Positions 51,556 to 61,924 of a stretch of DNA of 64,000 bases are shown here, one piece after another. Numbering within the stretch: position 1 is the stretch's first letter; the number at the start of each line of letters is the position of its first letter. This DNA is from Isochrysis galbana (taxonomy: Eukaryota; Haptophyta; Isochrysidales; Isochrysidaceae), in NCBI GenBank assembly GCA_018136815.1, contig CM030939.1:1992808-2056807 (forward strand), given 5' to 3'. The position numbers were made by a program, and so were the translations under genes. The notes beneath the pieces are model-generated. The model was not told where the DNA came from. It made no database searches and saw only the letters and a list, made by a program, of their open reading frames with translations.

Positions 51556-54500
51556 TCAGGCTTTGCTGCCTTTCACGGTGAATGCCTGAGCGCGTGAGTT
51601 CGGCGGACGACGCCTGTCGCTCGCAGCCGACGAGCCTCCGAACGGTGCCCTTCCCTGCGGCAAGAAGATGAATTCCGAAGTCAGTATCGCAATATCACGG
51701 AACTCGACCGAGGGCAAGAAGGCGTAGCGTTGTGTGGCAGTGCAGTACCTGCTCGTATAGATGGTCGTTTAGGTGATACCCGGACTTGTGTTGAGTGGAT
51801 TGGCAGATGCCACAAGGTTTGGAGCAATCTCGCGACTCGTGTCCGAATTCCGAGCAGTTGAAACACTTCGATGTCTTGACCATGGTGCCTATCGGAAAGG
51901 AGCGCTGATTGTCAGGCGAAAGCAATTACTGCCCATTATGCTGGACTAGACGCACGCGCGTGCATCACTCGATCTGGGCCGGAGCGTGCGCCGTCCGGGC
52001 TAAGCAGCGACTCACGTGCGCGATAATGGTAGCCAATGCGGTGCTTGTCCGACCCGCACTCACGGCAGGGCTTCGGGCAATCGCGGCTCTCGTGGTTGGG
52101 GTCGTCGCAGTTGTGGCAGGCACCGGGGCCACGCTTCGAAGGCGCCGTAGGAACCTCCGCTTTCCGGCCACCGGGGACGGGACGAGCTGCGTTCGCAGTG
52201 CCGCGGGCACCGCCGACGAGACTGGCGTTTGCAGGCCGTGAGCTCTCACTGATCCCTCCGCGGACAGCGCAGCGGACAGCCATATTGGCCCAAGTGCCGA
52301 CCGTCTCACTACCAGCAGCGGCAGGTGGAAATGCCATCTCCGCTGACATCAACTCGAAGAGTACGAGAGCCGGCTGGTATTTCGCGTTGTGGCATTTGAA
52401 GCGGACGTCCAACCAAGTCTCGCCGACGTGCGTCACGGTAGAATCGTCAAACTGACGCCATGAGCCAGCAGCATCGCGGACGATGGCGCAATAGTGGGAC
52501 GCGTGATAGCATATGAGGCCGACAGCTTTCGCCCACGCCTCGTCACCATAGTTGTAGTCGCTGCCAAGCACCTTCGTCAAGTTGATGCGTTCATCGATGC
52601 ATCCGATGACTGTAGACAGCTCCTCCTTGGATGGGTGCGCTGTCGGCCAAGCGAGGCCAAGGGTGAAGAAGGAGGGCAGTCTTCCCTCGATGGCGGAGTG
52701 GGCACCACCGGGCTGATCAGTAGTGATCTCACGGAGCAAGTCGTCAAAATTAGCTCCACGCGCTGACGACACCTGAAGCAGATCGGCCACATTGGCGTAT
52801 AGCACGAGCTGCGGGTAGGACATCCCTGCGACCAATGTGTTCCACTCGAAGCTCTCAACGGCGCGCCGCGCCCCGCACTCGCGGAGACGCTCAAGGAGCG
52901 CTTCAAATGCCTCAACCGCATCCGCCATGTCGCCCAGCTGAAACCACGCCCCAGAGCTGGTCGCCGAGAGCGCGACACGAAGTGCCTCTACCGAAACAGC
53001 TGGAGTGATAATGCCCGAGGCGGCAGTGGCGGCGGCGGAGAGGCCAGCAAAGGTGTCTTTAAGTGCGCAGAGCACAGGGTCCTCCCCCTCAATGCCCGCC
53101 ACCACCTCGCGGAATTCACGCGCGTGCCAAAGCAGCTGCACGACCACGCTCAGGAAGCAATTGAACGCGCCGCGCGGATTGAAAATGCCAACAGCCGCGG
53201 AAGAGCCCTCCTTGCCATGCTCTTGCTCACGCATAACACTAGCAAGCGAGACAGCTTGCTGATGTGCCAGCTGCGACGGGAGTGGCGCAAGGGCATCTGC
53301 CGTGGCGGACCCGCCACCATTGCCAACCTCAATCGCGAACGGCTCCAGCGTACCATGCCGCCCGTCCACAGCGTGCCAACGCTTGCGCTGCAGGTCCATC
53401 ACGAGGCCAAGCCGCTTCACTTCTTCTATCATCTGATCCGCATCGTGGTGTGCATTGTTGCGAATTAGGCCCGAGATGTGCTCTACGACCACCTTGATCT
53501 TATCGTCAGTCAAAACCGCCGGCGCCCCGGCGGCCGCGGACTGACCTCCGTTCTGCATCGGCGGCTTCATTAGCCGTTCGCACGAGAAAGGGTCGAGAGA
53601 TCCACCGCGACCATCGGTCGTGTGCCAATGTTGCTGGCGTAAGTCGACGATGAGACCCAGGCGCTTCACCTCCTCGATGAGCTCATCAGCTTGAGGTCTC
53701 TGATTCGTCCGCACCAACCCCGCGACGTGGTCCACAACGACTTTGATCTTGTCGTCGGTGAGGGTGGACATAGGCAGATTGCCTGCGTCGTTGGGGCCCC
53801 CGTTTCCAGCAAACACAGGACCGGCTGCCCCATTGGCCGCCGGCTTGGCGAGGGTGAAAGGCTCAATGCCGCCGCTACGTCCATCTCTCGCGTGCCAATG
53901 CCGGTGCTGTAGATCCACCACCAGGCCGTGGTGCTGCAGCTCCTCGACCACCTGATCGGCCTGCTGCCTCGACTGGCTGCGCAGAAGCCCGACGATGTGT
54001 TCAACGACGGCACGGATCTGGTGGTCTTCGAGCGCACCAGAAGCAGCAGGTTGGCTGCCGTTACGTGTGTACTCAAGCCCAGTGCCGCCACCAGCGCCAG
54101 CGTCGCCACTGCCCTCGTTGGGAGCGGATCCACGCACTGTCAGGATAAGTATGCGAGCGGAAGAGGCACCTTCCTTCCTAGGCGGGATAGGCGAGCTCAG
54201 TACCCTTTCGACGATGCTGATTTCGTTAGCTGAACGCCGGACGACGTCGATTGCTTGCTCCCGATCCTGATGCGACTTGAAGGGAGTCAACAAGGCTTCC
54301 CCGGCCACTGCTGGGATGCGCTGGGAGGCGGGGAAGAACAACACGAAGTCATCCACCACAGAGGCGCTTAGCGCGGAAAGATTTGAGATGACAAGCGCAT
54401 AGGGATGGCCACTCTCCTCTCTCAGCTCCTCAAAGCGTTTCACTGCAGCTTCAACATCGCTCGATATCGAGTCGTCAGCGTCGGCTGAGCCGCTGTGGTC

Positions 54501-57500
54501 GCCTTGGGAGAGCAGCCAGTCAGCAGCTCGATCTAGATCGTCGTTGTGCAAGTGGAGCGCCTTTTCGCACTGACGGACTGATGACTGAGTGACAGCGCGC
54601 AACTGCTTCGCAAGCTCGCGCCGGTCTCTCTCGCTGAGCGTTCGGCCGTCCCGCTCCATTGTCTCAGACGCGGGCGCTAGGGCGGAATGCACCGACCCAG
54701 CGGCGGATGCGTCGATAGGGACCGCCTCGCTGTGCTCCTGCTCATCCCGACCCTTGTGGCCGCCTTTTGAGGCCGGGTCCAAAGTAAATGGCTCGATCGT
54801 CCCGCAGCGTCCGTCAGACGACTCCCAGCGGTTGCGCTTGTCGTCAACGGATAAGCCTTGCTCGTTAAGCTGGTCGCGGAGACGGTCCGCAGCCTTGTAG
54901 TCGTGCCGGAGCCGCGCCGCCTGGCGCGCGCCGAGGATGCGACTTATCTCCTCATCCGAAAGCGTTGACACGATGATGGCGCCGGAGGAACCGTCAGCAC
55001 TATGCCATTTCTTCTCCTTTGAGTCGAGGTAGATGCCGTGCCTCTCGAGCTGGTCGCGCAGGATGTCTGCCGTCTTGTAGTCACGGCGCGCTCGCGCCTG
55101 CTCGCGCTGCACTAGGATCCTCTGGATCTCCTCATCTGAGAGGCGAGGTGCACCAGCGCGCGCCGCCTTGTGCGCATAGGCCGCAGAGATGTTGACCATG
55201 CCGATGGGGCCCGACCGCCCGTCCGCAGCCTGCCACTTGCCTTCCTTGGGATCCAGATGCACGCCATGCCTCTCTAGCTGGTCGCGGAGACGGTCTGCCG
55301 TCTTAAAATCTCCGGTGCAACGAGCCTGCTCTCGCTCCCGAACGAGCCGTTCAATCTCCTCATCGCTCAAACTGCTTCCGCCTGCCGCTCGGGCCGCTTT
55401 TTGAGCGTGCATCTCCGAGACGTTGACAGGAGGGATCGGCCCAGAACGCCCGTCGGCAGCGCGCCAGGTGCGGGCCTGATCATCGAGCGAGACCCCCAGC
55501 TTGGCCAGCTGATCGCGCAACTTGTCTGCCGCGTCAAAATCGCGCGAGAACCGCGCCTGCTCGCGCTTGACAACCAAAGCCCTCACATGTTCATCAGGTG
55601 CAGCGCTTGGGCGAGGCCGGGCAATCGGAATGGCGACAGGTCGCGGCGGAGCGGACGCCGCGCCCGCGTCCACGTGGTTCTTGCGAACCACCGAGGCCCA
55701 TCCGGCCGGCTTGCTCGCCTCGGGAGCTGGCGGCGGCTGCGGCTGCGGCGCAGCCGGCTCTTCTTGGTGGACAGGCTGCGGCGGCGGTTGGTGCTCGGAG
55801 GACCCAACCGGGGACGGAGGCTTCTCGAGCTCGCGCAGGCCCGGCGCGCATTCGACCCGAGCTTGCCGCCTCCCACGCTCTTGAAGTTGTTGTAGCGCGC
55901 AGCGCGCAGCGAGCCGCACGAGCTGCTCCGTGCCACGGCGCCTGCTCTCCTTCCGTTTGTGCTGCAGCCAGAGAGCCCATTGTGCCTTGAGTAGCTTGCC
56001 AAGTACGTCAAAGAAAGGTAGTGTCCACTCACGCACCGCAAATTGATGCGATGAGGCGAGGCCATTGGCCACCAGGATGGCCTTACCCTGCTGGGGGTTC
56101 TGCTCAAGCACGCCCTTGATTTGCTTCGCGTCGCTGAAATACTTGAGGACCTTCTGGTAGAGCTCCATCAAGACCGCCCGCTCCTGCTCCAAGAGAGAGC
56201 AAGTGGTTGAGAAGAGGCGGATGAGGAACGTGGCGATGCCCTCAAGGCCGAGCAGACTCGAGAGGAGGTGGGCCTCCGCCTGCGAGTATTGCTGTGCATC
56301 GAAGAGTGTCAGGTTGCACAATGTGTCCTTGTGGAGCGCCTGCACCTGCACGAGCAGGTTTAGCTGCGCCCACTCGACGCGCTCCGCGTCTGAGGCCGAA
56401 TCGCTCGGCAGACTTGTGGCGTGCAGCATGGATCCAGTAACCTCCTCACCAGTCAGCGATCGGAGGTAGCTGGCGACCTGAGCCATGTGCACCACCAGTG
56501 CTTGCAGGAAGCGCAGCCGGGCCGCCTGTGCAAGCCTGGCCACGTAGAGCGGCAGCTCATGCCCCGACTTGCCAGCCATAGAGACCATCCCTATTTGCAC
56601 TTGCTCGTACCATGTCTGTGCGGTCGGGGCATTGACCGATTAGACGAGGTCGACGGCGGACGCTCTGCGCACGGGCTGAGCACGCGGGGGATTGGGCTCA
56701 CCAATAGCTGCAGATGATGCAGCGCGAACAGCTCATACTTGGCACGGTGAAAGCTCGGGCTGCGCACGAAGCTGCCAAGCGCGGCGGGGTCATGCAGCAT
56801 GTTCAGCTGGCCAATCAACAGCGACAAGTGCTGCTGCAATGTGGGGAGGTCGCCATAGCTGGAAGGCTCGCCCAGCATGCGTAGAGGCCCATCCAGCTGT
56901 GTCAATTGCACCACCGTGCGCATTACGGCACCCAGCGCTGGGTGTGCCTCCCCACATGACAACATCGCCTCCAACGCGCCGCGCAGCTGCTCTGGCTCAA
57001 GAGGTGTGTTGGTCTCCACTAGCAGAGCTGCGGGCAGGGTGGAGTGGAGCCAGTGGGAGCGGTGAAACGAGGTCGAGCAATGCTGAGAGCCAGTATACAG
57101 CGGCGTGTGCCCACCCGGTGCGGCGGCGATCAGGCGGCGACCAGGCAGCCACGCGCACCGTGGTTGGAGCTGCCCAACACAGTCATGTCGTCGCTGGGCA
57201 CGTCTGTCACGCTGCCCAGCACGAGCTCCTGCGAGAGGCCGGCTGCGGGCACGACGATGCACCCGCCCTCCACGCGGAATCCCGAGATCAGCGGATGAAG
57301 CGACGTGCCTGAGAGCAGGTGACGTGCGCGTCGAGCTCAGCGCGCGCTCGAGGAGGCAGTCTGCAATCTGTTGCGAGCAGAGCACGAGGCTGCACAGTGC
57401 AACCCGCCCGCCCGCATGGCCAGCAGGCACGAGCTTGAGATGAGGGGTGCTGCCGCCCTGGCACGTGACAGGCAGGGTGCCCCCGATCCTGCGGCCTGTC

Positions 57501-57737
57501 GCTCGTGGGGCGTCGCCCGCTGATCCGGCTGCCTCGTGCGGTACAGCATTGTGATGAAGGCGTGGGCGGCGAGGGCGCGCCTGCGAGCGGTGAGAATCCC
57601 TCTGCTCCCACTCGCAGCACGTCGATAAGAGCGCTGAAGGTGGCGTGCCTGAGTGAGGGATTGGTCACGCCTGCCTCGATCGCCTGCTCCAGCGCCTCGC
57701 GACCCACGGGCTCGGGCTCGGCGTCCAACATCGCCAT
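51556..57737 (-). CDS. Giant deubiquitinase-like protein: 7 helical repeats, UBA-like, UCH/USP, two CCHC knuckles
   Basis: Resolved exons (minus): 57159-57308, 56702-57027, 52016-56615, 51749-51888, 51556-51654, with GT-AG introns in matching phase (about 1770 residues). Upstream exons to a likely start at 57737 (MAMLDAEPEPVGREALEQAI) are present but not resolved. Order: helical N-terminal region; four repeats of ~56 residues (REQAR…DFKTADRLRDQLERHG…W.A.DGRSGPI) at 54790-55597; a UBA-like segment (SSVRQCEKALHLHNDDLDRA, ~54510-54620); three more diverged repeats at 53333-54030 (ADELIEEVKRLGLIVDL…W…DGR); a UCH/USP catalytic domain with Cys box GAFNCFLSVVVQLLWHAREF (Cys codon 53157-53159) and His box HASHYCAIVRD followed by WRQFDDSTVT (~52440-52510); CHNCDDPNHESRDC and, one exon later, CFNCSEFGHESRDC knuckles. 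It should cleave ubiquitin from substrates; the knuckles suggest RNA or nucleic-acid contact. The architecture is unfamiliar to me. Confidence 0.8.
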
Positions 57738-58380
57738 CCCCCCCCCCACTCTCCCGCCGCCGCCGCCTCCGCTGCTTCCGCCGCCGCTCTGCTGGCTCGC
57801 GCGGCGGGGGGGGCGGGGGGGAAGGGGGGGGGAGAAGGCGGGGGGGGCCCGCGTGGGCGCTGCCGCGGCGCAGCGGCCACACCCCGCGAGGATGAGGTGA
57901 AAGGGGAAAGAAACAAGCCGCGTTATCACAAGGGAAACCAACTGCCGTGGCCGAGGGAACGCCGCCTCCCCCCCCCCCGCGGGCGGCCCGCGCGACCCTC
58001 CCCCCCTCCGGAACCACCTCTTTTCTCTCCACTCCTCCCTTTCCTTCTCAGCCGCCACCTCTCTTTTACACTACTCTAAATACTCTACATACTAGAGGAG
58101 GCAGAGTGAAGAAGAGACGTAGATAGAAAAGCAGTCATCGAAAAAGTAAACGTAGTCCTAGACGTTTGTTTATTTACAACATTGACGCATTCCTATTCGT
58201 AAACAGCTGCGTACAATGAGTGGATATAAATATACACGGGGGTACCTTGTACGTTGATTGCAATTGCAGGTGATCTAAAAACTGTCGTTATTTTCAGCGA
58301 TTTAGCGCGCGCCGACGGCTCCCCTCTCCCAGCCCCCCGCAACCACGACGCCCCAACGACAAAGAGCATAATTACTACTA
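57738..58380. other. 5' flank of the deubiquitinase gene
   Basis: 57740-57870 is G/C-run-rich and 58010-58060 pyrimidine-rich. No gene seen. Confidence 0.4.
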
Positions 58381-59224
58381 TTTGCGCCGGAGGGGCGACT
58401 ATCACAAAGTCAAGCTCAAGGTCAAGGTTAAGGTTATGGGAGAACCCCATATCCACGAGAGGATCAGCCCGCAGGTATTGCCCGACGAGTTATACACTCC
58501 GCTGAAGTGGGGACGAGCGTACGATGGGCCGGCTGAAACGGCATATCCGATACCTCAAGAATACACGCTTAATATTAATAAATGCACACATACGCATAAA
58601 ACGCTAGAGGATATTATAAGTGTCAGGGCCCTGACTAAAGCGTTCCTCGCATTGAGGATAACGAAGACACAAAGATCCACGTAAAGGTGGGAAAAGAGGC
58701 TACCGGTCCTCTCGGGAAAGTGGAAACAAGTATCGCAATTGTACAAATATAACTTTCTAACACCTAGAGACTCTTACTTGTACTTCAAACATGTCCTACA
58801 TAGGAGGATAGCTACAGCGAACCGTTTTGCTGACGATCCGACATGCCGCTTTTGCGGCATAGCCCCCGAGAGCTCCACTCATATAGCATCATGTATCGCG
58901 ACGGAGCCCGTCTTCGAATTCATAGAAGGACTCCTGGGGATTAATCCTAGGCAGGGATATGAAATAGCCCAACGTCTTTTCTGCTATCAGGTAGACAGAC
59001 CGCATCCCTCCTCGGGATGCTTAGTTAGGTATCTTGGCATGGAGGTATATCCTAACGGACTTTTACAACATCCAGTATGGCAACGCGGACGGTAGGTCCG
59101 TTAGATCGATCCTAAGAGCGATCCTTGCGAGATACCATCTATTAGTAACGGCGAAAGTCGGTTTCTTTCAGAGACTGAAAAAACAACGAGAGAATATGGG
59201 ATATGGGGCTACACGCCCCGAGTA
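58381..59224 (+). mobile_element. LINE 3' fragment with RT zinc knuckle
   Basis: The plus frames encode …LPDELYTPLKWGRAYDGPAE, then after a frame change GKWKQVSQLYKYNFLTPRDS, VLHRRIATANRFADDP and the knuckle C-R-F-C-…-H-I-A-S-C. This is the C-terminal zinc-binding region (zf-RVT) that follows the thumb in plant- and algal-type non-LTR retrotransposons. The frame is broken by at least one shift near 58684. It is a dead 3' end. Confidence 0.75.
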
Positions 59225-59855
59225 ACAAACACATTAAGAAAATGATAAGCCCTCTTTACACGGTGGACAAAGGTTTCAACCTAGAAACATCGGAAGACCT
59301 CCTGCAGGCGGCGAGAGGTCTTGATATGCGAAACATCACCTAAGGTAGCTAACTCTTTTTTGATAGGGACCCCAACGGACAGCGAGGGAGATTCTATGAG
59401 GTATAAAAGAAGATGATACAAGCCGAGCCAGAGCAAAGGAGAAACCATAGTCTCCCGCCCCCTTCTCTCCAACTCCTGGCCGAAGCAGCGCGCGCGGCCT
59501 CCCCGGAACGCCAGCTTCTCCGCTAAAGAGGGAACTGGGGAAGGGGAAGAGGGTTGTTAGGGGTTAAGGTTAAGGTTGGGTAGTAGGGAGGTCCACGAGC
59601 ACACTGCCTCATGCTGCACACGTAGCGTGATCCTAGGAAAATCAGTTCCGTGTCGCATCCGCGATCGACCTTTTTGTTTTAGAAGTTGTCTGCGTTTCTA
59701 TGTCCCCTCCTTGCAGGCTAGTCACTAGTCACCGTGTCACCGTCGCAGGATCCTACATTCGTCCATTCGCCCTTGTTGCCCTCGCCTCCTTTGTCGCCTC
59801 CCTTGCCGTCTGCTTGCCCCTCACTCACCTGGCTTACCTCCTTGTGTGCTCCTCG
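59225..59855. other. LINE 3' flank and dispersed repeat
   Basis: The first ~240 bp may be LINE 3' UTR. 59650-59720 repeats the 7240-7320 block (GCGATCGACCTTTTTGTTTT). No gene. Confidence 0.45.
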
Positions 59856-59980
59856 AACTAAGTTTATACTTGGTTGACCCATGGGGGGGCACGAGCCCCC
59901 CCCTCTCTCCACTCCTCCCCTGCCATGGGGGAGGAACCACCCATCCTCCTGGCACGCCTGATGGCTTGCCAGGAGGCCAC
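59856..59980 (-). mobile_element. R1 retroposon, short truncated copy
   Basis: It starts AACTAAGTTTATACTTGGTT and matches R1 through GCCTGATGGCTTGCCAGGAGGCCAC, then stops abruptly. It keeps the same terminus as all other copies. Confidence 0.8.
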
Positions 59981-60025
59981 TCCTTGCTCGCAGGAGCGCC
60001 CTCATGGTGAGCTCGGCCCGGTGTC

Positions 60026-60400
60026 CTAGGACCGAGCTTTTTTGTATTTGATGTTGCTGGGCCTTGTCGGTTCAATCTTTACGGGAGCTGAACCCGAACC
60101 GATAAGCGGCCTTTTGTTTTCAATCTTTACTTGGGAAGCTGAACCCGAATCGACACCTTCTAACAATTCTTGGAGGTGGGGAATTAATTCCAAATTGACA
60201 TAAGTTTTGATTGTACCCAGCAGAACGTCACGACTCATATCGAGGATTGTTTTCTCAGTGAATTTATTGCTCAAGAGAGTGTGTCTAATATAAACCAATG
60301 TGAATGGTTTATCAATCTCGCAAATGGAGTGTAAGGTGTCTTCAATTTTCGTATTGTGCTTGAAATTGAATACATTGAATAAGAACTTACATTCTTCAGT
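60026..60400 (-). CDS. AT-rich ORF fragment, possibly foreign
   Basis: The frame from about 60400 to the stop at 60026 encodes ~120 residues with codon use far more AT-rich than the host genes: KFLFNVFNFKHNTKIEDTLH, SICEIDKPFTLVYIRHTLLS, ILDMSRDVLLGTIKTYV. Its tail has two imperfect GSGSA…VKIE repeats and a basic end (NIKYKKARS). The frame opens further upstream into GC-rich sequence that is not coding-like, so the start is unknown; an internal ATG begins MSRDVLLGT. I do not recognise it. Composition suggests an origin outside the host gene set, for instance a virus-like or organellar source, by inference only. Confidence 0.4.
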   Translation of the reverse strand, partial: TEECKFLFNVFNFKHNTKIEDTLHSICEIDKPFTLVYIRHTLLSNKFTEKTILDMSRDVLLGTIKTYVNLELIPHLQELLEGVDSGSASQVKIENKRPLIGSGSAPVKIEPTRPSNIKYKKARS

Positions 60401-60528
60401 GTACCGCAGGGACAGGGCGCAGGGGCAGGAGGGGTACCTGTGACGCGGCCGAGACTGGGGCCGCCCCCGCGCCTTCACCCTCCCTCACCCTCCCACCCCT
60501 AGGACTGGGACTCCCTCGTGGTGGCCCC

Positions 60529-60576
60529 GCATCGCGTATTTGGAAACGAGGGGTACCAAATGAAGGCAAACGACCT
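60529..60576 (-). repeat. Leader box, copy a (no A-tail)
   Basis: It matches the box through GCGATGCG and then diverges, with no A-run. Second base choices (TTTCCAAATACGCG) match the 44.3-kb copy rather than the other three. Confidence 0.75.
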
Positions 60577-60599
60577 GAACGCGTGAACCCGCTGCCGGG

Positions 60600-60800
60600 T
60601 GGGTGGGCGCTCGGGCGAGTTGTGCGACTTTTGGGTGACCCCCGATTGGCGCGGTCAAGGCGTTGGACTTTGTTACGGGAAGCGATGCGTGTGGCTCGTG
60701 AGCTAGGGATGCGGCGACTGTGGTTGTGGACGTTGCTCGAGTCGGGGCCCGTCTCGTTGTATGATCGCGTGGGACGACACGCAATATACACAGGCTCACG
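60600..60800 (+). pseudogene. GNAT acetyltransferase remnant
   Basis: Two adjacent frames together show a GNAT core: GELCDFWVTPDWRGQGVG (motif A with R-G-Q-G-V-G for acetyl-CoA) in one frame, and LLREAMRVARELGMRRLWLW then SGPVSLYDRVG (the end of motif A and motif B) in the next frame. The shift falls in GGACTTTGTTA, right after the glycine loop. It is a broken fragment about 65 residues long, lying between two leader boxes. GC-rich codon use fits the host. Confidence 0.6.
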
Positions 60801-60886
60801 CTGATGCCGGATGTGATTGTCGAAGGCTTCCTGAGGGAGGTGGTGAACGCATTCCCCAATCTCAAGTTCCTCAAGCTTGAGGTGGA

Positions 60887-60949
60887 TTTTTTTGTACCGA
60901 CGCATTGCGTATTGGGAAACGAGGGGTACCAAATGAAGGCAAACGACCT
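60887..60949 (-). repeat. Leader box, copy b
   Basis: A full box with an A-run on its minus-strand 3' side. The ATG in the box reads into sequence antisense to the GNAT remnant (MRRYKKIHLKLEELEI). Confidence 0.85.
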
Positions 60950-61033
60950 AGGAGAGAACCGGCGGCAGGAGAGAGAGAGCCCGAGCTAAACGCGCGCGCT
61001 TTTTGCGCGCGCTTTCCACCCCGCGTCAAAAAA

Positions 61034-61136
61034 CAAGCGACCCCCACCCAAAAAAAAAATGAAGCACCCTCAGAACAGTTCCCGTGTCCCGCGGGTTATC
61101 TCTTCGAACAGTCAAGTCAAACGACCTCTTTACCGA
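61034..61136 (+). repeat. ~100-bp duplication, copy 1
   Basis: From CAAGCGACCCCCACCC and an A-run through GAAGCACCCTCAGAACAGTT, GGGTTATCTCTTCGAACAGT to CTCTTTACCGA. Almost identical to 61818-61919, in the same orientation. Confidence 0.85.
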
Positions 61137-61474
61137 GTCCTTGTGGTGGTATCGGGGGTCATCGCCCAATATTGTATTTCTTGTCTGAGTTGTTTGATTT
61201 CCTCGTTCGCTAAACGGATTTGTTCTCTAAACAGCATTTTTTTGTGTTCTAATTTACCAACTTCCGTATTGGTTTCAATACTATTTTGAAATATATTAGA
61301 AGTCAATCTCACATTCTGTAATAGATAAATCGCGCGATCGCATGACTTTATACCCTCTTCGCTAGCTTTTATAACCACCTTATGATTCTCGATTTGTATC
61401 GAGAGATGTGCCACCAAGCCCGCCGCCATTTGTTTGTTGTATTCACGGCCACATTTTTTTTTGTACCGACGCAT
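61130..61474 (-). CDS. AT-rich coiled-coil ORF starting inside a leader box
   Basis: 114 residues if started at the ATG within box copy c (61474; MRRYKKKCGREYNKQ). The body is AT-rich and coiled-coil-like (IQIENHKVVIKASEEGIKSC; TEVGKLEHKKMLFREQIRLA; NEEIKQLRQEIQYW). The frame has no stops over its length and is unlike host codon use. I do not recognise a family; coiled coils of this size occur in virus-like elements and in many cellular proteins. The end (TPDTTTRTR) runs up to the neighbouring 100-bp duplication. Confidence 0.45.
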   Translation of the reverse strand: MRRYKKKCGREYNKQMAAGLVAHLSIQIENHKVVIKASEEGIKSCDRAIYLLQNVRLTSNIFQNSIETNTEVGKLEHKKMLFREQIRLANEEIKQLRQEIQYWAMTPDTTTRTR

Positions 61475-61518
61475 TGCGTATTGGGAAACGAGGGGTACCA
61501 AATGAAGGCAAACGACCT
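61453..61518 (-). repeat. Leader box, copy c
   Basis: A full box with a nine-A run on its minus-strand 3' side, followed by TGTGGCCG. Confidence 0.85.
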
Positions 61519-61524
61519 AGGTAT

Positions 61525-61690
61525 CAAGGCTAGGGCTGACCATTAACAGGCAAGTTTTTTGGAAACCCATTAGTAGTTTTTCAAGGTCAGCACATTAACA
61601 GGTTGAGTTTTTTTCTGGGTGTTAACAGGTTGTTTTAGGGGTGTTAATACCCTGTTAGTGGCCATTAACAGGTTAAACCCATTACAAGCT
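61525..61690 (+). mobile_element. hAT-like end, fragment
   Basis: It starts CAAGGCTAGGG, identical to the end of the element at 49223, followed by five copies of TTAACAGG or its inverse within 150 bp. The matching opposite end (CCCTAGCCTTG) is not seen to the right, so this is a one-ended fragment or a diverged copy. Confidence 0.5.
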
Positions 61691-61817
61691 GTTACCCCAA
61701 CGTTGGAATACATGTTCGGGGGGGGATTCCCTTCCCCCTCCCCTCCCACCCCCCCCCGACGCCGGGAGCTGTCCCCCCCCCCCTCCCCTGCGGGACAGCT
61801 CCCACCCAAAAAAAAAC

Positions 61818-61919
61818 CAAGCGACCCCCACCCAAAAAAAAATGAAGCACCCTCAGAACAGTTCCCGTGTCCCGCGGGTTATCTCTTCGAACAGTCAAGT
61901 CAAACGACCTCTTTACCGA
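61818..61919 (+). repeat. ~100-bp duplication, copy 2
   Basis: Near-identical to 61034-61136 and directly joined to leader box copy d. Confidence 0.85.
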
Positions 61920-61924
61920 CCACA

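Noticed and set aside
57288-58058. A 256-residue minus frame starting at 58058
   Set aside because: Its first half is simple Gly/Arg/Pro sequence from G/C runs; only the part from the ATG at 57737 looks coding and is assigned to the deubiquitinase 5' end.
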